Shown here: in pieces, positions 15,091 to 24,939 of the stretch
Numbering within the stretch: position 1 is the stretch's first letter
How the letters are laid out: each line of letters begins with the position of its first letter
Assembly: GCF_040096015.1 (NCBI RefSeq)
Contig: NZ_JBBMFO010000009.1
Span: forward strand, 1-58,277
Length of the DNA stretch: 58,277 bases
Origin: Peptoniphilus_A hominis
GTDB lineage: Bacteria; Bacillota; Clostridia; Tissierellales; Peptoniphilaceae
Direction of reading: 5' to 3'
Notes under the pieces: generated by a model
The model's input: the letters and a program-made list of their open reading frames with translations, nothing else
What the model was told of the DNA's origin: nothing
Databases searched by the model: none
Program-made: the position numbers and the translations under genes

Positions 15091-18000
15091 ATGCGAATAA
15101 ATGATTTTCATAACATTTTGGAGCTGATAAAACAAGATGTTCTGCAGAGTGAAGCAGAGTATCTGAAGCTCTTAAAAGTTGTCGGGAACAATCAGAAGTA
15201 CGATTTTAGAAGTCAGTTAAGTATTTATGATAAAAATCCTGAAGCGACAGCTTGTGCCAAGTTTGACTACTGGAGGGAACGTTTTAATCGAACAGTAATG
15301 CGAGGACAGAAAGGGATCCCCATTTTAGAGGACTATGGCACATTCAAAAAAGTGGACTATATTTTTGATATAGGTCAGACAGTTTCAAGAAACAGAGATG
15401 TCAACGAAGTAAATCTTTGGAAGTTTGACAAAGAAAATCATCAAGATGTGTTAAAGGAAATGATAAAAAGCGAGGGCTATGAGGAAAGTGAAAGCACACT
15501 TGAAAACATCTTTTCTTTAAGCAGACTCTACGGTGATGAAAAAATAGATACCTTAATGAATGAACTTAGAGTAGCGGATGAGGATGGAATATCCTTTACC
15601 AAGTTTGTAAGGGACTCGGTAAGCTATGCGGTAGCGTCAAGATTTAAGTTAGATTATTCGATAGATTATGAGCTTTTAAGAGAGAATTTTCAAAGACTTG
15701 ACAGCATATCTCTAATGAGTCTTGGTGAAAGCGTATCGGATATTAGCGGAAAGATTATTGATGCGACCATTCAAAAAAGCAAAGAACTTGAGCTTCAAAA
15801 AGAAGTTTTAAGAGGAAAAGAAGCGAGATATAATAAGATTAAAGAAGAATTAGAGGAAGGAGAAGATAAAAATGTACTTCGACGAGATGATCAGAAAAGA
15901 AATGAAAACGAGCGAGTTCTCCGAAATGGAGAGTACGGACGAGATAATAGAGAAAATCAGGGAGAATACGCTAAACAGCTTGGAGGAAGAGACGGACTTC
16001 ATAAGGAAGTATCCAAATCCGACCTACGCAGTGATGAGGCTGGAGTTTCTTTCACAGAGCGAGGAGCAGAGCCACTTCGAGATGCTTTTAGATCTATACA
16101 AGGAGAAGAAACTGACAGGACACCTGATGGACATTCAGAAACAAGCGATAGAATTTATGAGAAGAGAGAAACCGAAACTGATGGCAGCTTGGAAGATAGA
16201 GGACGAGAACAATCCGCAGTATGGGGCGATGATTTCAGCTCTCAAAGAAATGACCATCAAGGAAGTAGTGGAAATTTAAAAGAAAATACTAAGGCAGAGA
16301 TAAGAGAAGCTGATAAAGCTTCTTTTTCTTTACCTGAAAATTCTTATGGACAGATAAGCCTTACTATACCACTAACCGAGAATGATATAGATACCGTTCT
16401 TGTTAACGGAGGAAATCACGATGGCGGTAGACTTCCTGTTATTGCTGAGTTTTCCAAAGAAAAAACAGTAGAAGAATTGGGAGAATACCTCAAAGATACC
16501 TTTAAAGGAGGAAATGGATTTTACATTGATGAAAAAGAAGTATCTTCCTGGTATTCGGATAAAGGAATTCATTTAGCTTACGGAACATCGGCAAGAGAAG
16601 ATGATACGCAGGTTTTAAGTTGGAGTGATGCTGCAAAGAGGATAAACGAACTTCTTAATAACGGAGGGTTTGCCACAAATGTAGAGATTTCTGAAGCTCT
16701 TGATTATGAAAGAAATCGGATTTCAGAATCTCTATTGTATTTATCTAATGATTTAAGTGAAGAAGGAAAAGAGCAAGGATATTTTGAACTTTTTGAAAGA
16801 GGTGGGGGCTTTCCGGAAGAAACAAAAAGACTCTCTGAGGCATTAAAAAATCCTGAATACCTAAAACAAATAATCAAAGAATACAGCAGATTTTTAGCAG
16901 GATACAAAGAAAATAGGAATGTACTAAGATTTCACTATCACAAGGTAGATAGCCTTTATCAGAAATTACAAGAACTTGAGCTACCACGAAAGGAATATAG
17001 CACCAATTTGGCAGAACTTCCGAAGGTAAAGTCCTTTATTACAGAAGATGAAGTCCTTGAAAGCCTTTCAAGGGGAAGTGGCGTTGATAGAGGAAAAGAA
17101 CGAATCACCAAGTTTTTTAAAGAAAATCATACGCTTCAAGAAAAAGCGAATTTCCTAAAAGACGAATATGGAATTGGAGGACATTCCCATGCTGTTTCCG
17201 GAGCAATGGGAAGTGATGAATGGCACGATGCTAAGGGACTTAAATTACAGAAACATGATTGTAATGATGTGTTTCTTACTTGGACAAGTGTTGCAAAGCA
17301 TATCGACGAGCTGTTTTCTAAAAATCTTTATCTTGAAGAAAAGGAAACAGAAAACAAGTCAGAGATTGAAGAACCACAATATTATTCCAAAGATGATCCT
17401 GAAAACTTAATGACCGATGAAATGCTTGAAAGAGTGCCGGAGCTTTACGCACAGGAGGATGTAGCTTTAGCGGATAAAGAGGTTCATGCTGCATATATCA
17501 TTCCTTTCCGTTCTAATTGGACTTGGTATATGACGGAATATGATAGAGAAAGTGGCGATGCCTTTGGACTGGTACTTGGGATTGAACCTGAATGGGGATA
17601 TTTTAATCTTGAGGAGCTGAAAGAACTAAACGCACAAAGGCTTATTTTAGAGGATTTCCCAAAGACCTTTAGAGAGCTGAAAGATACAGAACTTAAAAAG
17701 CAGATGGATGAGCAGGAGCTTCAGTCTGTCTTTAACGGAGAACTTAGCTTTGTAGAAGAAGAACTTGAAGCACCTGAAGAAACAGAAGAAGTTAGAAGGG
17801 CTGACACAGTTCAAGCTACCTTATTTGATTACCTAAAGGATAGAGAAGAAGTAGAACTCAATGAAAAAGAGGAAAGCCCTTTAGATGATTTGGCAGTTAA
17901 AGCAGGTGATACAGTCTATTTTCATCATGAAGAATACAAAGTCAGAGAAATTTCTAAAAATGAAATCACAGGAAGAAATGATCTGTGGCTTGATCCTGTA

Positions 18001-21000
18001 AGACAAGGCAATCATCAAATTCCGATTGTAGCCTTTACAGATAATGAGGATCTTCTGAAGCATATAAGCCTTAAAAGACCGAACTTTATTGTCGGTGATG
18101 AAGTTAAATACAAGGATAAAGACTATACTATCACACGCTTTGATGATATGGGAAACAACCTAAAGACGGTAACAGTTAAAGATAATACAGAATATCTTGG
18201 CGGTATGATAACAGGCTCCGATGTCATTCCTTATCGTCTGGAAGGTGACCTTGAGAGGATATTTGAAAATCTGACATATAAACATCCAGAGCAGACTACT
18301 GAAGAAGTAGAAATAAAGAAAGCAGAAGCTCATAACTTCAAAATTAAAGAAGAAACGCTACCTGACAAGTTATCTCCAAGTGAGAGATTAAACAATAACC
18401 TTGAAGCAATCTCTATGCTGAGTCGCATTGAAAGCGGACAAAGAGAGCTTGACAGTACAGCTCAGGAAGTTTTAGCAAGGTATGTAGGCTGGGGAGGACT
18501 TGCTGATGTATTCGATGAAGAAAAAGGCGGACAGTGGAAAGAAGCGAGGAGCTTTCTAAAAGAGAACTTATCTCAGGCAGAATATGAAGCTGCAAGAGAA
18601 TCTACTTTAACGAGCTTTTATACACCGAAAACAGTGATTGACGGAGTGTATAAGACGCTTTCGGATATGGGATTTAAACAGGGAAACATTTTAGAGCCAA
18701 GTATGGGAATAGGGAACTTTATAGGCAATATCCCTGATGAAATGAATAAGTCTAAGTTTTATGGTGTAGAGCTTGACTCTGTAAGCGGTCGAATTGGAAA
18801 ACTACTATACCCTGAAAGTGATATACAGATTAAGGGGCTTGAAGAAACTTCTTTCTCAAATAACTTCTTTGATGCGATTATCGGCAATGTACCCTTTGGA
18901 GAATACAAGGTAAATGACAGGGAGTATAACAAAAATAACTTCCTTATCCATGATTATTTCTTTGCCAAGTCCATTGATAAAGTAAGAAACGGCGGTATTA
19001 TCGCCTTTATTACATCAAGCGGAACGATGGATAAAAAGGACGAAAGTGTAAGACGCTACCTTGCAGCAAGAGCAGAGTTTTTAGGAGCGATAAGACTTCC
19101 GGACGATACCTTTAAGGGCGTAGCAGGAACAGAAGTAACCTCAGATATTATTTTCCTAAAGAAAAGGGACAGTATCAGAGAAAGGGATGAGGACTGGATT
19201 CACCTTGCTGAAGATGAAAACGGGCTTTTATATAACAAATACTTTGTTGATCATCCTGAACAGGTGCTTGGTTCTATGGAAGAAATATCCGGAAGATTTG
19301 GGAATACAATAGCTTGTCTGCCAAAAGAAAATACAGACTTAAAGGAGCTACTGACAAAAGCAAGCGAAGAAATCTCTAAAAATGCTAATTATGAAGAAAT
19401 AGAGCTACTTGATGATGAAATTACCTCAATTCCTGCCACAGATGATGTTAAAAACTTTTCATATACCATTATTGATGATGAAGTTTATTACAGAGAAAAC
19501 TCCCTATTTGTAAAGAAAGAAGTAACGGATAAAAACAAGGAAAAGATTAAGGACTATCTTGAGTTAAATGCTGCCTTAAAGGACGTTATTTACAAACAGA
19601 AAGAAGATTTTTCAGATGATGAAGTAAAGAAAGCTCAGGAAAAACTAAATGAAATTTATGACAGCTTTTCTAAGAAACATGGATATGTCAATAACCTTTC
19701 TAATACCAGAGCCTTAAAAGAGGACAGCAACTTCCCGCTTGTTTCTTCCATTGAAATCCTTGATGAAGAAGAAAACTTCAAAGCAAAGGGAGATATTTTC
19801 TCCAAGCGAACAATCACAAAGGCGAAGGTTATCGACCATGTAGACAATTCCCTTGAAGCTCTTGTTTTATCGGTATCTGAAAAAGGATATGTGGATTTTG
19901 AGTATATGGGAAGTCTTACAGATAAAGACAGACCGACTTTGATAGAAGAACTTAGAGGGGAAATCTATCTAAACATCAGAGAAGAACAAAACTTTTATAG
20001 ACCATTATCTTTTAACCTTGAAGATGGAGATCTACCTTTTGCCTGTGCAAACGGCGGTAATTCATATAAGTACGGCTATGTAACAAAGGATGAGTATCTA
20101 AGCGGAAATATCAGGGACAAAATTGCCATAGTAGACAGTTACCTTGCAAAGTTAAGACAAACCGAAAGAGAGTTACCTCATCTTGGCTATGCGGAAGATG
20201 GCAAAGAAAAAGAGCTGATAAGCTATGAGATGAACCGTTTGGAATATCAAAAGGCAGAGCTTACAAAAGTTCTTCCAAGGGAGCTTGAAGCAAGTGAAAT
20301 CAATGTAAGACTCGGAGCTACTTGGATACCGAATAAGGATATTGAAAAATTCATCTTTGAAACGCTGAAAACTCCGGGATATGCCAAATGGGATATTAAG
20401 GTTAAATTTTCAAATCTGACAAGTGAATGGAATGTTGAAGGAAAGAGCAGGGACAGAGGAAATGACCTTGCAGAGATGACCTACGGCACCTCAAGGGTAA
20501 ATGCCTATAAGCTGATTGAAGATGCGCTGAACTTAAAAGAAACAAAGGTATTTGACCAGATTGTAAATCCGGACGGCTCAAAAACTTCTGTACTAAATAA
20601 AAAGGAAACGCTTCTTGCAGGGCAGAAACAGGAGCTTCTAAAAGAAGAATTTAAGAACTGGATATTTAACGATCAGGAAAGAAGAAACCGTCTTGTAAAG
20701 ATATATAACGAGCGTTTTAACTCTATCCGTAACAGAGAATATGACGGCAGCAACCTTTCTTTTGAGGGAATGACCACAGAAATTGATTTAAGACCTCATC
20801 AAAGAAATGCCATAGCAAGAAGCCTTTATGGAGGAAATACCTTGCTTGCCCATGTGGTAGGTAGTGGTAAGACCTTTGAAATGGTGGCGTCTGCGATGGA
20901 AAGTAAAAGGCTTGGAATGTGCAGTAAGTCCTTGTTTGTTGTCCCCAATCACTTAACAGGTCAAATCGGTCGTGAGTTTATGCAGCTATATCCGTCAGCT

Positions 21001-23811
21001 AACATTATGGTTGCAGATAAGAAAGACTTTGAGCCGAAAAACAGAAAAAGATTTATCGGAAGAATTGCCACAGGAGAGTATGATGCCGTTGTAATCGGGC
21101 ATACGCAGTTTGAAAAAATCCCGATGAGTAAGGAATATCAGGGAAAGCATATTCAGGATCAGATTGATGAAATAATAAACTATGTGGAGGAATATAAGCA
21201 TGACAGAAATCAAAACTTTACGGTAAAGCAGCTTGAAAAGACAAAGAAGAAACTGGAAACAAGGCTTGAAAAGTTAAACGATGATTTTAAGAAAGATGAT
21301 GTCATAACCTTTGAGGAATTAGGTGTAGATAAGCTCTTTATTGACGAGGCACATAATTACAAAAATCTCTATCTTTACACCAAAATGAGAAATGTAGCAG
21401 GTATTGGACAGTCTGAAGCCTTTAAGTCCTCCGATATGTTTATGAAGTGCAGATACATGGATGAAATGACAGGTGGAAAAGGTATTGTCTTTGCCACAGG
21501 AACGCCTGTCAGTAATTCGATGACAGAGCTTTATACTATGCAGCGTTATCTTCAGTATGAAAGCCTTAAAAAGAATAATTTGGAGCATTTTGATAGCTGG
21601 GCTTCTACCTTTGGTGAAACGCAGTCAGCTTTTGAATTGTCTCCGGAGGGAACAGGGTATAGAGTAAAGACAAGATTTTCCAAGTTCTATAACCTTCCTG
21701 AACTAATGTCTATGTTTAAAGAAGTTGCGGATATTCAGACAGCAGATATGCTAAATCTTCCAACACCTGAAGCACACTATGAAGTTATTAAAACTTTGCC
21801 AAGTGAGGAACAGAAGGAAATCCTAAAGAGCTTATCGGAAAGAGCTGATGATGTAAGAAACAGGGCAGTAGAGCCTGACGAAGATAATATGCTGAAGATT
21901 ACTAATGACGGCAAGAAACTCGCCTTAGATCAGCGTTTAATCAATCCACTACTTCCGGATAATCCTGACAGCAAGGTCAATGTGTGCGTGAAAAATGTTT
22001 TTGCCATTTGGGATAAGACAAAAGAAAATAAGTCCACACAGCTTCTTTTCTCCGATATGTCAACTCCAAAAGGAGATGGAGAGTTTAATATTTATGATGA
22101 TATTAGAGAAAAACTTGTGGCAATGGGAATACCGAAAGAAGAAATAGCCTTTATCCATGAAGCAAATTCTGATAAGCAAAAGGATGAACTCTTTGCAAAG
22201 GTAAGAAAAGGTGAGATTCGTATTTTGATGGGTTCGACTCAGAAAATGGGAGCCGGAACTAATGTGCAAAACAAGCTGATTGCACTTCATGATTTAGATG
22301 TCCCATGGCGTCCTGCCGACCTTGAGCAGAGAGCTGGAAGAATTGTAAGACAGGGAAATGAAAACAAAGAAGTCAGCATATACAGATATGTAACGGAGAA
22401 TACCTTTGATGCGTACCTTTGGCAGACTATCGAGAATAAACAGAAGTTCATTTCTCAGATTATGACAAGTAAAACACCTGTAAGAGTTGCAGAAGATGTG
22501 GACGAAAGCTCCCTTAACTATGCAGAGATTAAAGCCCTTGCTACAGGTGATCCGAAAATCAAGGAAAAAATGGATCTGGATAATGAGGTTACAAAACTTA
22601 AAATGCTTGAAGCGAACTACAAGTCCAATCGTTATAGATTAGAGGATAAGGTAGCTAAAAATTATCCGGAAGAAATTTCAAGAACAGAAAAACTCATTGA
22701 GGCTGTAAAGAAAGATATTAAAGATGTAGAAGCAAAAGCTGAAGGAGAGGAAAAGTTTACTTCTATTACTATCGGTGGTGAGAAGATATTAGATAAAAAG
22801 TTAGCCGGAGAAAAGTTGCTTGAAGCTATTTCTAAAGTGAAAATCAATGAAAGCAAGGTTATCGGTAAGTATAGAAACATGGACTTAGAGGTAAGCTACA
22901 ACTTCTTCACCAATGAGCATAACTTCAGCTTAAACGGTGCTGCAAAGCATTCAGGAGAGCTTGGAACGAGTGCGGACGGTAATATTACAAGACTGGATAA
23001 TGCTCTTGAGAAAATGCCTGAGAAATTAAAGAGGCTTGAAGAAAAGCTCATTGGGACAAAAGAACAGCTTGAAAATGCCAAAGAGGAATTACAAAAGCCT
23101 TTTGAAAAAGCTGATGAACTAAAGGATAAGGTGCTTCGCTTGGCAGAACTGAATAAGCTCCTTGATATGGGGGATGTGGAAGAAAAGAGAAATGACAATC
23201 CCCTTGTAGAAGATGTAAAACGAGCCATCATTGACTTCTGCAACAGAGAGTATGAAGAAAATCATAGTTATGATGAGTTTGATACTCTATATCCTGACCT
23301 AAAGCACATCGGCATCGCCTATACCAATACACCTGACGAAAGACACAGCATCCAATATGAGCTTAACTTAGAGGATAAGAGATGGACACAGTATATTGAA
23401 GATATACCGATTAAAACGGAGAGTTTTGATTATGAAAACAAAGGAGAAAACGAAGCTCTACGAAATATGAAAAATGAGATTGAGCTGTCTTCTTTTAGTG
23501 ATTTGGTCTATGTCGATTCGGAAGATTTAAGGGTGGCACTTGGACTTGAAATTGATGATGAAGGTAACTTCTATGATCCACTTTCTAAAGACCTTGATAA
23601 TGATGGAATTGCTGACAGATATGACAATGACTTTAAGGACAGCGATTATTTTGAGTCAACCTATGATGTTGAAGATAATCTGCATACCAAAGAGGAAGCT
23701 ACACAGAAAACAGAGGATAAGCCGTCTATTTTAGGACAAATTAGAGCCTATCAGGAAGAAAGTAAAACAGAAGAAAAACAAACTGCAAAAGAACAGGAAT
23801 ATGTACGATAA
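15091..23811 (+). CDS. Giant DNA methylase / SNF2-like helicase fusion of conjugative elements
   Basis: This 2906-residue multidomain protein starts at ATG 15091 behind AAGGAGG. An ArdC-like N-terminus (about 1-130, KFDYWRERFNRTVMRGQKGI) precedes a charged segment (about 255-400) that overlaps another ORF. Small accessory domains follow, one resembling DUF2958 (NWTWYMTEYD, about 810-840). The N6-adenine methylase region has motif I LEPSMGIGNF (about 1201) and motif IV IIGNVPFG (about 1262). The superfamily-2 helicase has Walker A VVGSGKT (about 1920), IDEAHNYKNL (about 2083), GTPVSNSM (about 2135) and QRAGRIVRQG (about 2412). A coiled coil follows, then an EF-hand-like loop near 2828. It probably protects incoming DNA from restriction and remodels it. 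The gene appears intact and is the largest of the transfer module. Confidence 0.9.
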   Translation: MRINDFHNILELIKQDVLQSEAEYLKLLKVVGNNQKYDFRSQLSIYDKNPEATACAKFDYWRERFNRTVMRGQKGIPILEDYGTFKKVDYIFDIGQTVSRNRDVNEVNLWKFDKENHQDVLKEMIKSEGYEESESTLENIFSLSRLYGDEKIDTLMNELRVADEDGISFTKFVRDSVSYAVASRFKLDYSIDYELLRENFQRLDSISLMSLGESVSDISGKIIDATIQKSKELELQKEVLRGKEARYNKIKEELEEGEDKNVLRRDDQKRNENERVLRNGEYGRDNRENQGEYAKQLGGRDGLHKEVSKSDLRSDEAGVSFTERGAEPLRDAFRSIQGEETDRTPDGHSETSDRIYEKRETETDGSLEDRGREQSAVWGDDFSSQRNDHQGSSGNLKENTKAEIREADKASFSLPENSYGQISLTIPLTENDIDTVLVNGGNHDGGRLPVIAEFSKEKTVEELGEYLKDTFKGGNGFYIDEKEVSSWYSDKGIHLAYGTSAREDDTQVLSWSDAAKRINELLNNGGFATNVEISEALDYERNRISESLLYLSNDLSEEGKEQGYFELFERGGGFPEETKRLSEALKNPEYLKQIIKEYSRFLAGYKENRNVLRFHYHKVDSLYQKLQELELPRKEYSTNLAELPKVKSFITEDEVLESLSRGSGVDRGKERITKFFKENHTLQEKANFLKDEYGIGGHSHAVSGAMGSDEWHDAKGLKLQKHDCNDVFLTWTSVAKHIDELFSKNLYLEEKETENKSEIEEPQYYSKDDPENLMTDEMLERVPELYAQEDVALADKEVHAAYIIPFRSNWTWYMTEYDRESGDAFGLVLGIEPEWGYFNLEELKELNAQRLILEDFPKTFRELKDTELKKQMDEQELQSVFNGELSFVEEELEAPEETEEVRRADTVQATLFDYLKDREEVELNEKEESPLDDLAVKAGDTVYFHHEEYKVREISKNEITGRNDLWLDPVRQGNHQIPIVAFTDNEDLLKHISLKRPNFIVGDEVKYKDKDYTITRFDDMGNNLKTVTVKDNTEYLGGMITGSDVIPYRLEGDLERIFENLTYKHPEQTTEEVEIKKAEAHNFKIKEETLPDKLSPSERLNNNLEAISMLSRIESGQRELDSTAQEVLARYVGWGGLADVFDEEKGGQWKEARSFLKENLSQAEYEAARESTLTSFYTPKTVIDGVYKTLSDMGFKQGNILEPSMGIGNFIGNIPDEMNKSKFYGVELDSVSGRIGKLLYPESDIQIKGLEETSFSNNFFDAIIGNVPFGEYKVNDREYNKNNFLIHDYFFAKSIDKVRNGGIIAFITSSGTMDKKDESVRRYLAARAEFLGAIRLPDDTFKGVAGTEVTSDIIFLKKRDSIRERDEDWIHLAEDENGLLYNKYFVDHPEQVLGSMEEISGRFGNTIACLPKENTDLKELLTKASEEISKNANYEEIELLDDEITSIPATDDVKNFSYTIIDDEVYYRENSLFVKKEVTDKNKEKIKDYLELNAALKDVIYKQKEDFSDDEVKKAQEKLNEIYDSFSKKHGYVNNLSNTRALKEDSNFPLVSSIEILDEEENFKAKGDIFSKRTITKAKVIDHVDNSLEALVLSVSEKGYVDFEYMGSLTDKDRPTLIEELRGEIYLNIREEQNFYRPLSFNLEDGDLPFACANGGNSYKYGYVTKDEYLSGNIRDKIAIVDSYLAKLRQTERELPHLGYAEDGKEKELISYEMNRLEYQKAELTKVLPRELEASEINVRLGATWIPNKDIEKFIFETLKTPGYAKWDIKVKFSNLTSEWNVEGKSRDRGNDLAEMTYGTSRVNAYKLIEDALNLKETKVFDQIVNPDGSKTSVLNKKETLLAGQKQELLKEEFKNWIFNDQERRNRLVKIYNERFNSIRNREYDGSNLSFEGMTTEIDLRPHQRNAIARSLYGGNTLLAHVVGSGKTFEMVASAMESKRLGMCSKSLFVVPNHLTGQIGREFMQLYPSANIMVADKKDFEPKNRKRFIGRIATGEYDAVVIGHTQFEKIPMSKEYQGKHIQDQIDEIINYVEEYKHDRNQNFTVKQLEKTKKKLETRLEKLNDDFKKDDVITFEELGVDKLFIDEAHNYKNLYLYTKMRNVAGIGQSEAFKSSDMFMKCRYMDEMTGGKGIVFATGTPVSNSMTELYTMQRYLQYESLKKNNLEHFDSWASTFGETQSAFELSPEGTGYRVKTRFSKFYNLPELMSMFKEVADIQTADMLNLPTPEAHYEVIKTLPSEEQKEILKSLSERADDVRNRAVEPDEDNMLKITNDGKKLALDQRLINPLLPDNPDSKVNVCVKNVFAIWDKTKENKSTQLLFSDMSTPKGDGEFNIYDDIREKLVAMGIPKEEIAFIHEANSDKQKDELFAKVRKGEIRILMGSTQKMGAGTNVQNKLIALHDLDVPWRPADLEQRAGRIVRQGNENKEVSIYRYVTENTFDAYLWQTIENKQKFISQIMTSKTPVRVAEDVDESSLNYAEIKALATGDPKIKEKMDLDNEVTKLKMLEANYKSNRYRLEDKVAKNYPEEISRTEKLIEAVKKDIKDVEAKAEGEEKFTSITIGGEKILDKKLAGEKLLEAISKVKINESKVIGKYRNMDLEVSYNFFTNEHNFSLNGAAKHSGELGTSADGNITRLDNALEKMPEKLKRLEEKLIGTKEQLENAKEELQKPFEKADELKDKVLRLAELNKLLDMGDVEEKRNDNPLVEDVKRAIIDFCNREYEENHSYDEFDTLYPDLKHIGIAYTNTPDERHSIQYELNLEDKRWTQYIEDIPIKTESFDYENKGENEALRNMKNEIELSSFSDLVYVDSEDLRVALGLEIDDEGNFYDPLSKDLDNDGIADRYDNDFKDSDYFESTYDVEDNLHTKEEATQKTEDKPSILGQIRAYQEESKTEEKQTAKEQEYVR
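15872..16279 (+). CDS. Out-of-frame ORF nested inside the helicase gene (possible TnpV-like protein)
   Basis: A 135-codon frame lies wholly within the helicase gene in a different frame. It has its own GGAAGGAGA (15855-15863) 8 nt before ATG 15872. The predicted product looks like a normal soluble helical protein: hydrophobic and charged residues alternate, as in FEMLLDLYKEKKLTGHL and DIQKQAIEFM. The helicase frame across the same bases encodes Arg/Asp/Glu/Gly/Asn-rich low-complexity sequence. The C-terminal half faintly recalls TnpV-family transposon proteins (a short 'GKL..HL..I...A' pattern), but I would not assign the family with confidence. It may be a genuine overprinted gene. Confidence 0.5.
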   Translation: MYFDEMIRKEMKTSEFSEMESTDEIIEKIRENTLNSLEEETDFIRKYPNPTYAVMRLEFLSQSEEQSHFEMLLDLYKEKKLTGHLMDIQKQAIEFMRREKPKLMAAWKIEDENNPQYGAMISALKEMTIKEVVEI

Positions 23812-23832
23812 GGGAGGGAAACCTCCCTTTTA
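23811..23832 (+). terminator. Terminator or attenuator after the helicase gene
   Basis: AGGGAGG (23811-23817), GAAA loop, CCTCCCT (23822-23828), then TTTT. It starts at the helicase stop codon and lies 20 bp upstream of the SSB-like gene, so it may reduce rather than abolish read-through. Confidence 0.7.
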
Positions 23833-23851
23833 CCATGAAAGGAGAAAAAAC

Positions 23852-24511
23852 ATGGATTACAAAACAATTAGAAATCAGATAGAAGATATGGTAAATGATA
23901 ATCACAAGGACTTTGTTAAGGCGGTTATCAGCATGGAAAAAGGTATCAACGATGAAAGTGCTTTGGATAAGCTCTATGAGGCTTATATGGACAATGACAC
24001 CGTTAATTTACTGCATGAGGAATTTGATTACATGATTGAAGATTTAAGAGAACAGGGGCAGATTAAAGATCTTCCTTATGTTCAAGAGGAGAAAGATAAT
24101 CTTGTCAATATCGTTGGAAATGTTGTAGGAAAGATCGATGTAGTTGAAAGGGAAAATAAGAACGGCGAAGCCTTTCAGGTAGTAAATTTCTCTGTGGCAT
24201 CTAAAGATGATGAGGGGAATAAGGTATATCATAATTGCTCCGCATACGGAGAAAAGGGTGATATTCCAAAAGACTTTAAGCAGGGAGATTTTGTAAAACT
24301 CTTTGGACAGATCAGAACTTCCGTTGACGATAACGGCAAGGAACATACTAACATCAGGATACTTTCTTCAAAGCTCTTAAAGGCAAAAGAACAGATGAAA
24401 GGTCGAGATGAAAAGAAAGAGTCTGTGCTTGGAGCCATTAAAAAATATCAGGCTGAAGATAAGGAAAAGCCTAAAGAAAAGAAAGAAACATCAAAAGAAG
24501 CTGAGAGATAA
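23852..24511 (+). CDS. Second SSB-like protein with an N-terminal extension
   Basis: This 219-residue protein starts at ATG 23852, preceded by AAAGGAG; the longer frame would begin within the helicase gene. An acidic N-terminal domain (about 1-75, MDYKTIRNQIEDMVNDNHKD) precedes an SSB-type OB-fold (about 80-175: NIVGNVVGKIDVV, AFQVVNFSVASKDDEG, YHNCSAYGEKGDIPKDFKQG, VKLFGQI). The tail is charged and starts SVLGAIKKYQAEDKEKPKE. It shares the CxAYGEK and FxxGDFxxxFG pattern with the 103-residue SSB-like protein at 2485. It probably binds single-stranded DNA during transfer, downstream of and in operon with the helicase. Confidence 0.75.
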   Translation: MDYKTIRNQIEDMVNDNHKDFVKAVISMEKGINDESALDKLYEAYMDNDTVNLLHEEFDYMIEDLREQGQIKDLPYVQEEKDNLVNIVGNVVGKIDVVERENKNGEAFQVVNFSVASKDDEGNKVYHNCSAYGEKGDIPKDFKQGDFVKLFGQIRTSVDDNGKEHTNIRILSSKLLKAKEQMKGRDEKKESVLGAIKKYQAEDKEKPKEKKETSKEAER

Positions 24512-24517
24512 ATTTAT

Positions 24518-24555
24518 GGTCGGTGTGGTCTTAGGACTGCACCGGCTCTTTTTTT
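24518..24555 (+). terminator. Terminator at the end of the transfer module
   Basis: CGGTGTGGTC pairs with GACTGCACCG around a TTAG loop, followed by CTCTTTTTTT. It closes the helicase-SSB unit ahead of the cargo. Confidence 0.8.
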
Positions 24556-24568
24556 AGTTGAGGAATTA

Positions 24569-24577
24569 TGTTATAAT
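24569..24577 (+). promoter_or_regulatory. Extended -10 promoter for the small regulator
   Basis: TGTTATAAT gives an extended -10 (TATAAT at 24572-24577) with no good -35, 45 bp upstream of the regulator's start codon. Confidence 0.45.
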
Positions 24578-24621
24578 ACATGAAGTATAAATTCAATAAT
24601 ATGAATATAAAGGGTGCAAAA

Positions 24622-24843
24622 ATGAAAGTGAACTATAATGGGTTATGGAAGCTATTGATAGACAAGAACATGAATAAAAAAAACTTAAAGGAAAAGCTTG
24701 GTATTGCCCCTGCAACCATAGCAAAAATGGGTAAAGGAGAATTTGTTAGTATGGAAATTCTTTATAGAATTTGTGTTGCTCTCAATACCGATTTTGGAGA
24801 GCTAATCTCAGTAAGCAGATCTATTACTGACGATGAGCAATAG
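24622..24843 (+). CDS. Small Cro/CI-type (XRE-family) regulator
   Basis: This 73-residue protein is a single helix-turn-helix domain: WKLLIDKNMNKKNLKEKLGI, ATIAKMGKGEFVSMEILYRI and CVALNTDFGELI. It belongs to the small YozG/XRE-like regulators. ATG 24622 is preferred over ATG 24580 because AAAGGGTG precedes it and the helix-turn-helix family normally begins a few residues before the first helix. It lies upstream of the BceAB-RS-like operon, suggesting local control, though such genes also occur alone on mobile elements. Confidence 0.75.
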   Translation: MKVNYNGLWKLLIDKNMNKKNLKEKLGIAPATIAKMGKGEFVSMEILYRICVALNTDFGELISVSRSITDDEQ

Positions 24844-24885
24844 CATATATTTCTATGAAGATTTCTTACATCATCCGTAAGTGTT

Positions 24886-24910
24886 ATTTTAGTTCGCCAC
24901 AGACTAAAAT
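24886..24910. promoter_or_regulatory. Inverted repeat in the leader of the ABC operon (candidate operator)
   Basis: ATTTTAGT (24886-24893) and ACTAAAAT (24903-24910) are perfect 8-bp inverted repeats with a 9-nt spacer, 16 bp upstream of the bceA ribosome site. It could be the operator for the neighbouring response regulator or XRE protein, or a leader hairpin. Confidence 0.4.
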
Positions 24911-24939
24911 TAGATTAACAAATTATGGAGGTGTTATCT

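Noticed and set aside
17168..17410. 80-codon plus-strand frame inside the helicase gene
   Set aside because: No protein-like family features and weak initiation signals; a shadow frame.
22896..23243. Minus-strand frame of 115 codons, serine-rich
   Set aside because: It is the antisense shadow of the coiled-coil part of the helicase gene; no ribosome site or family.
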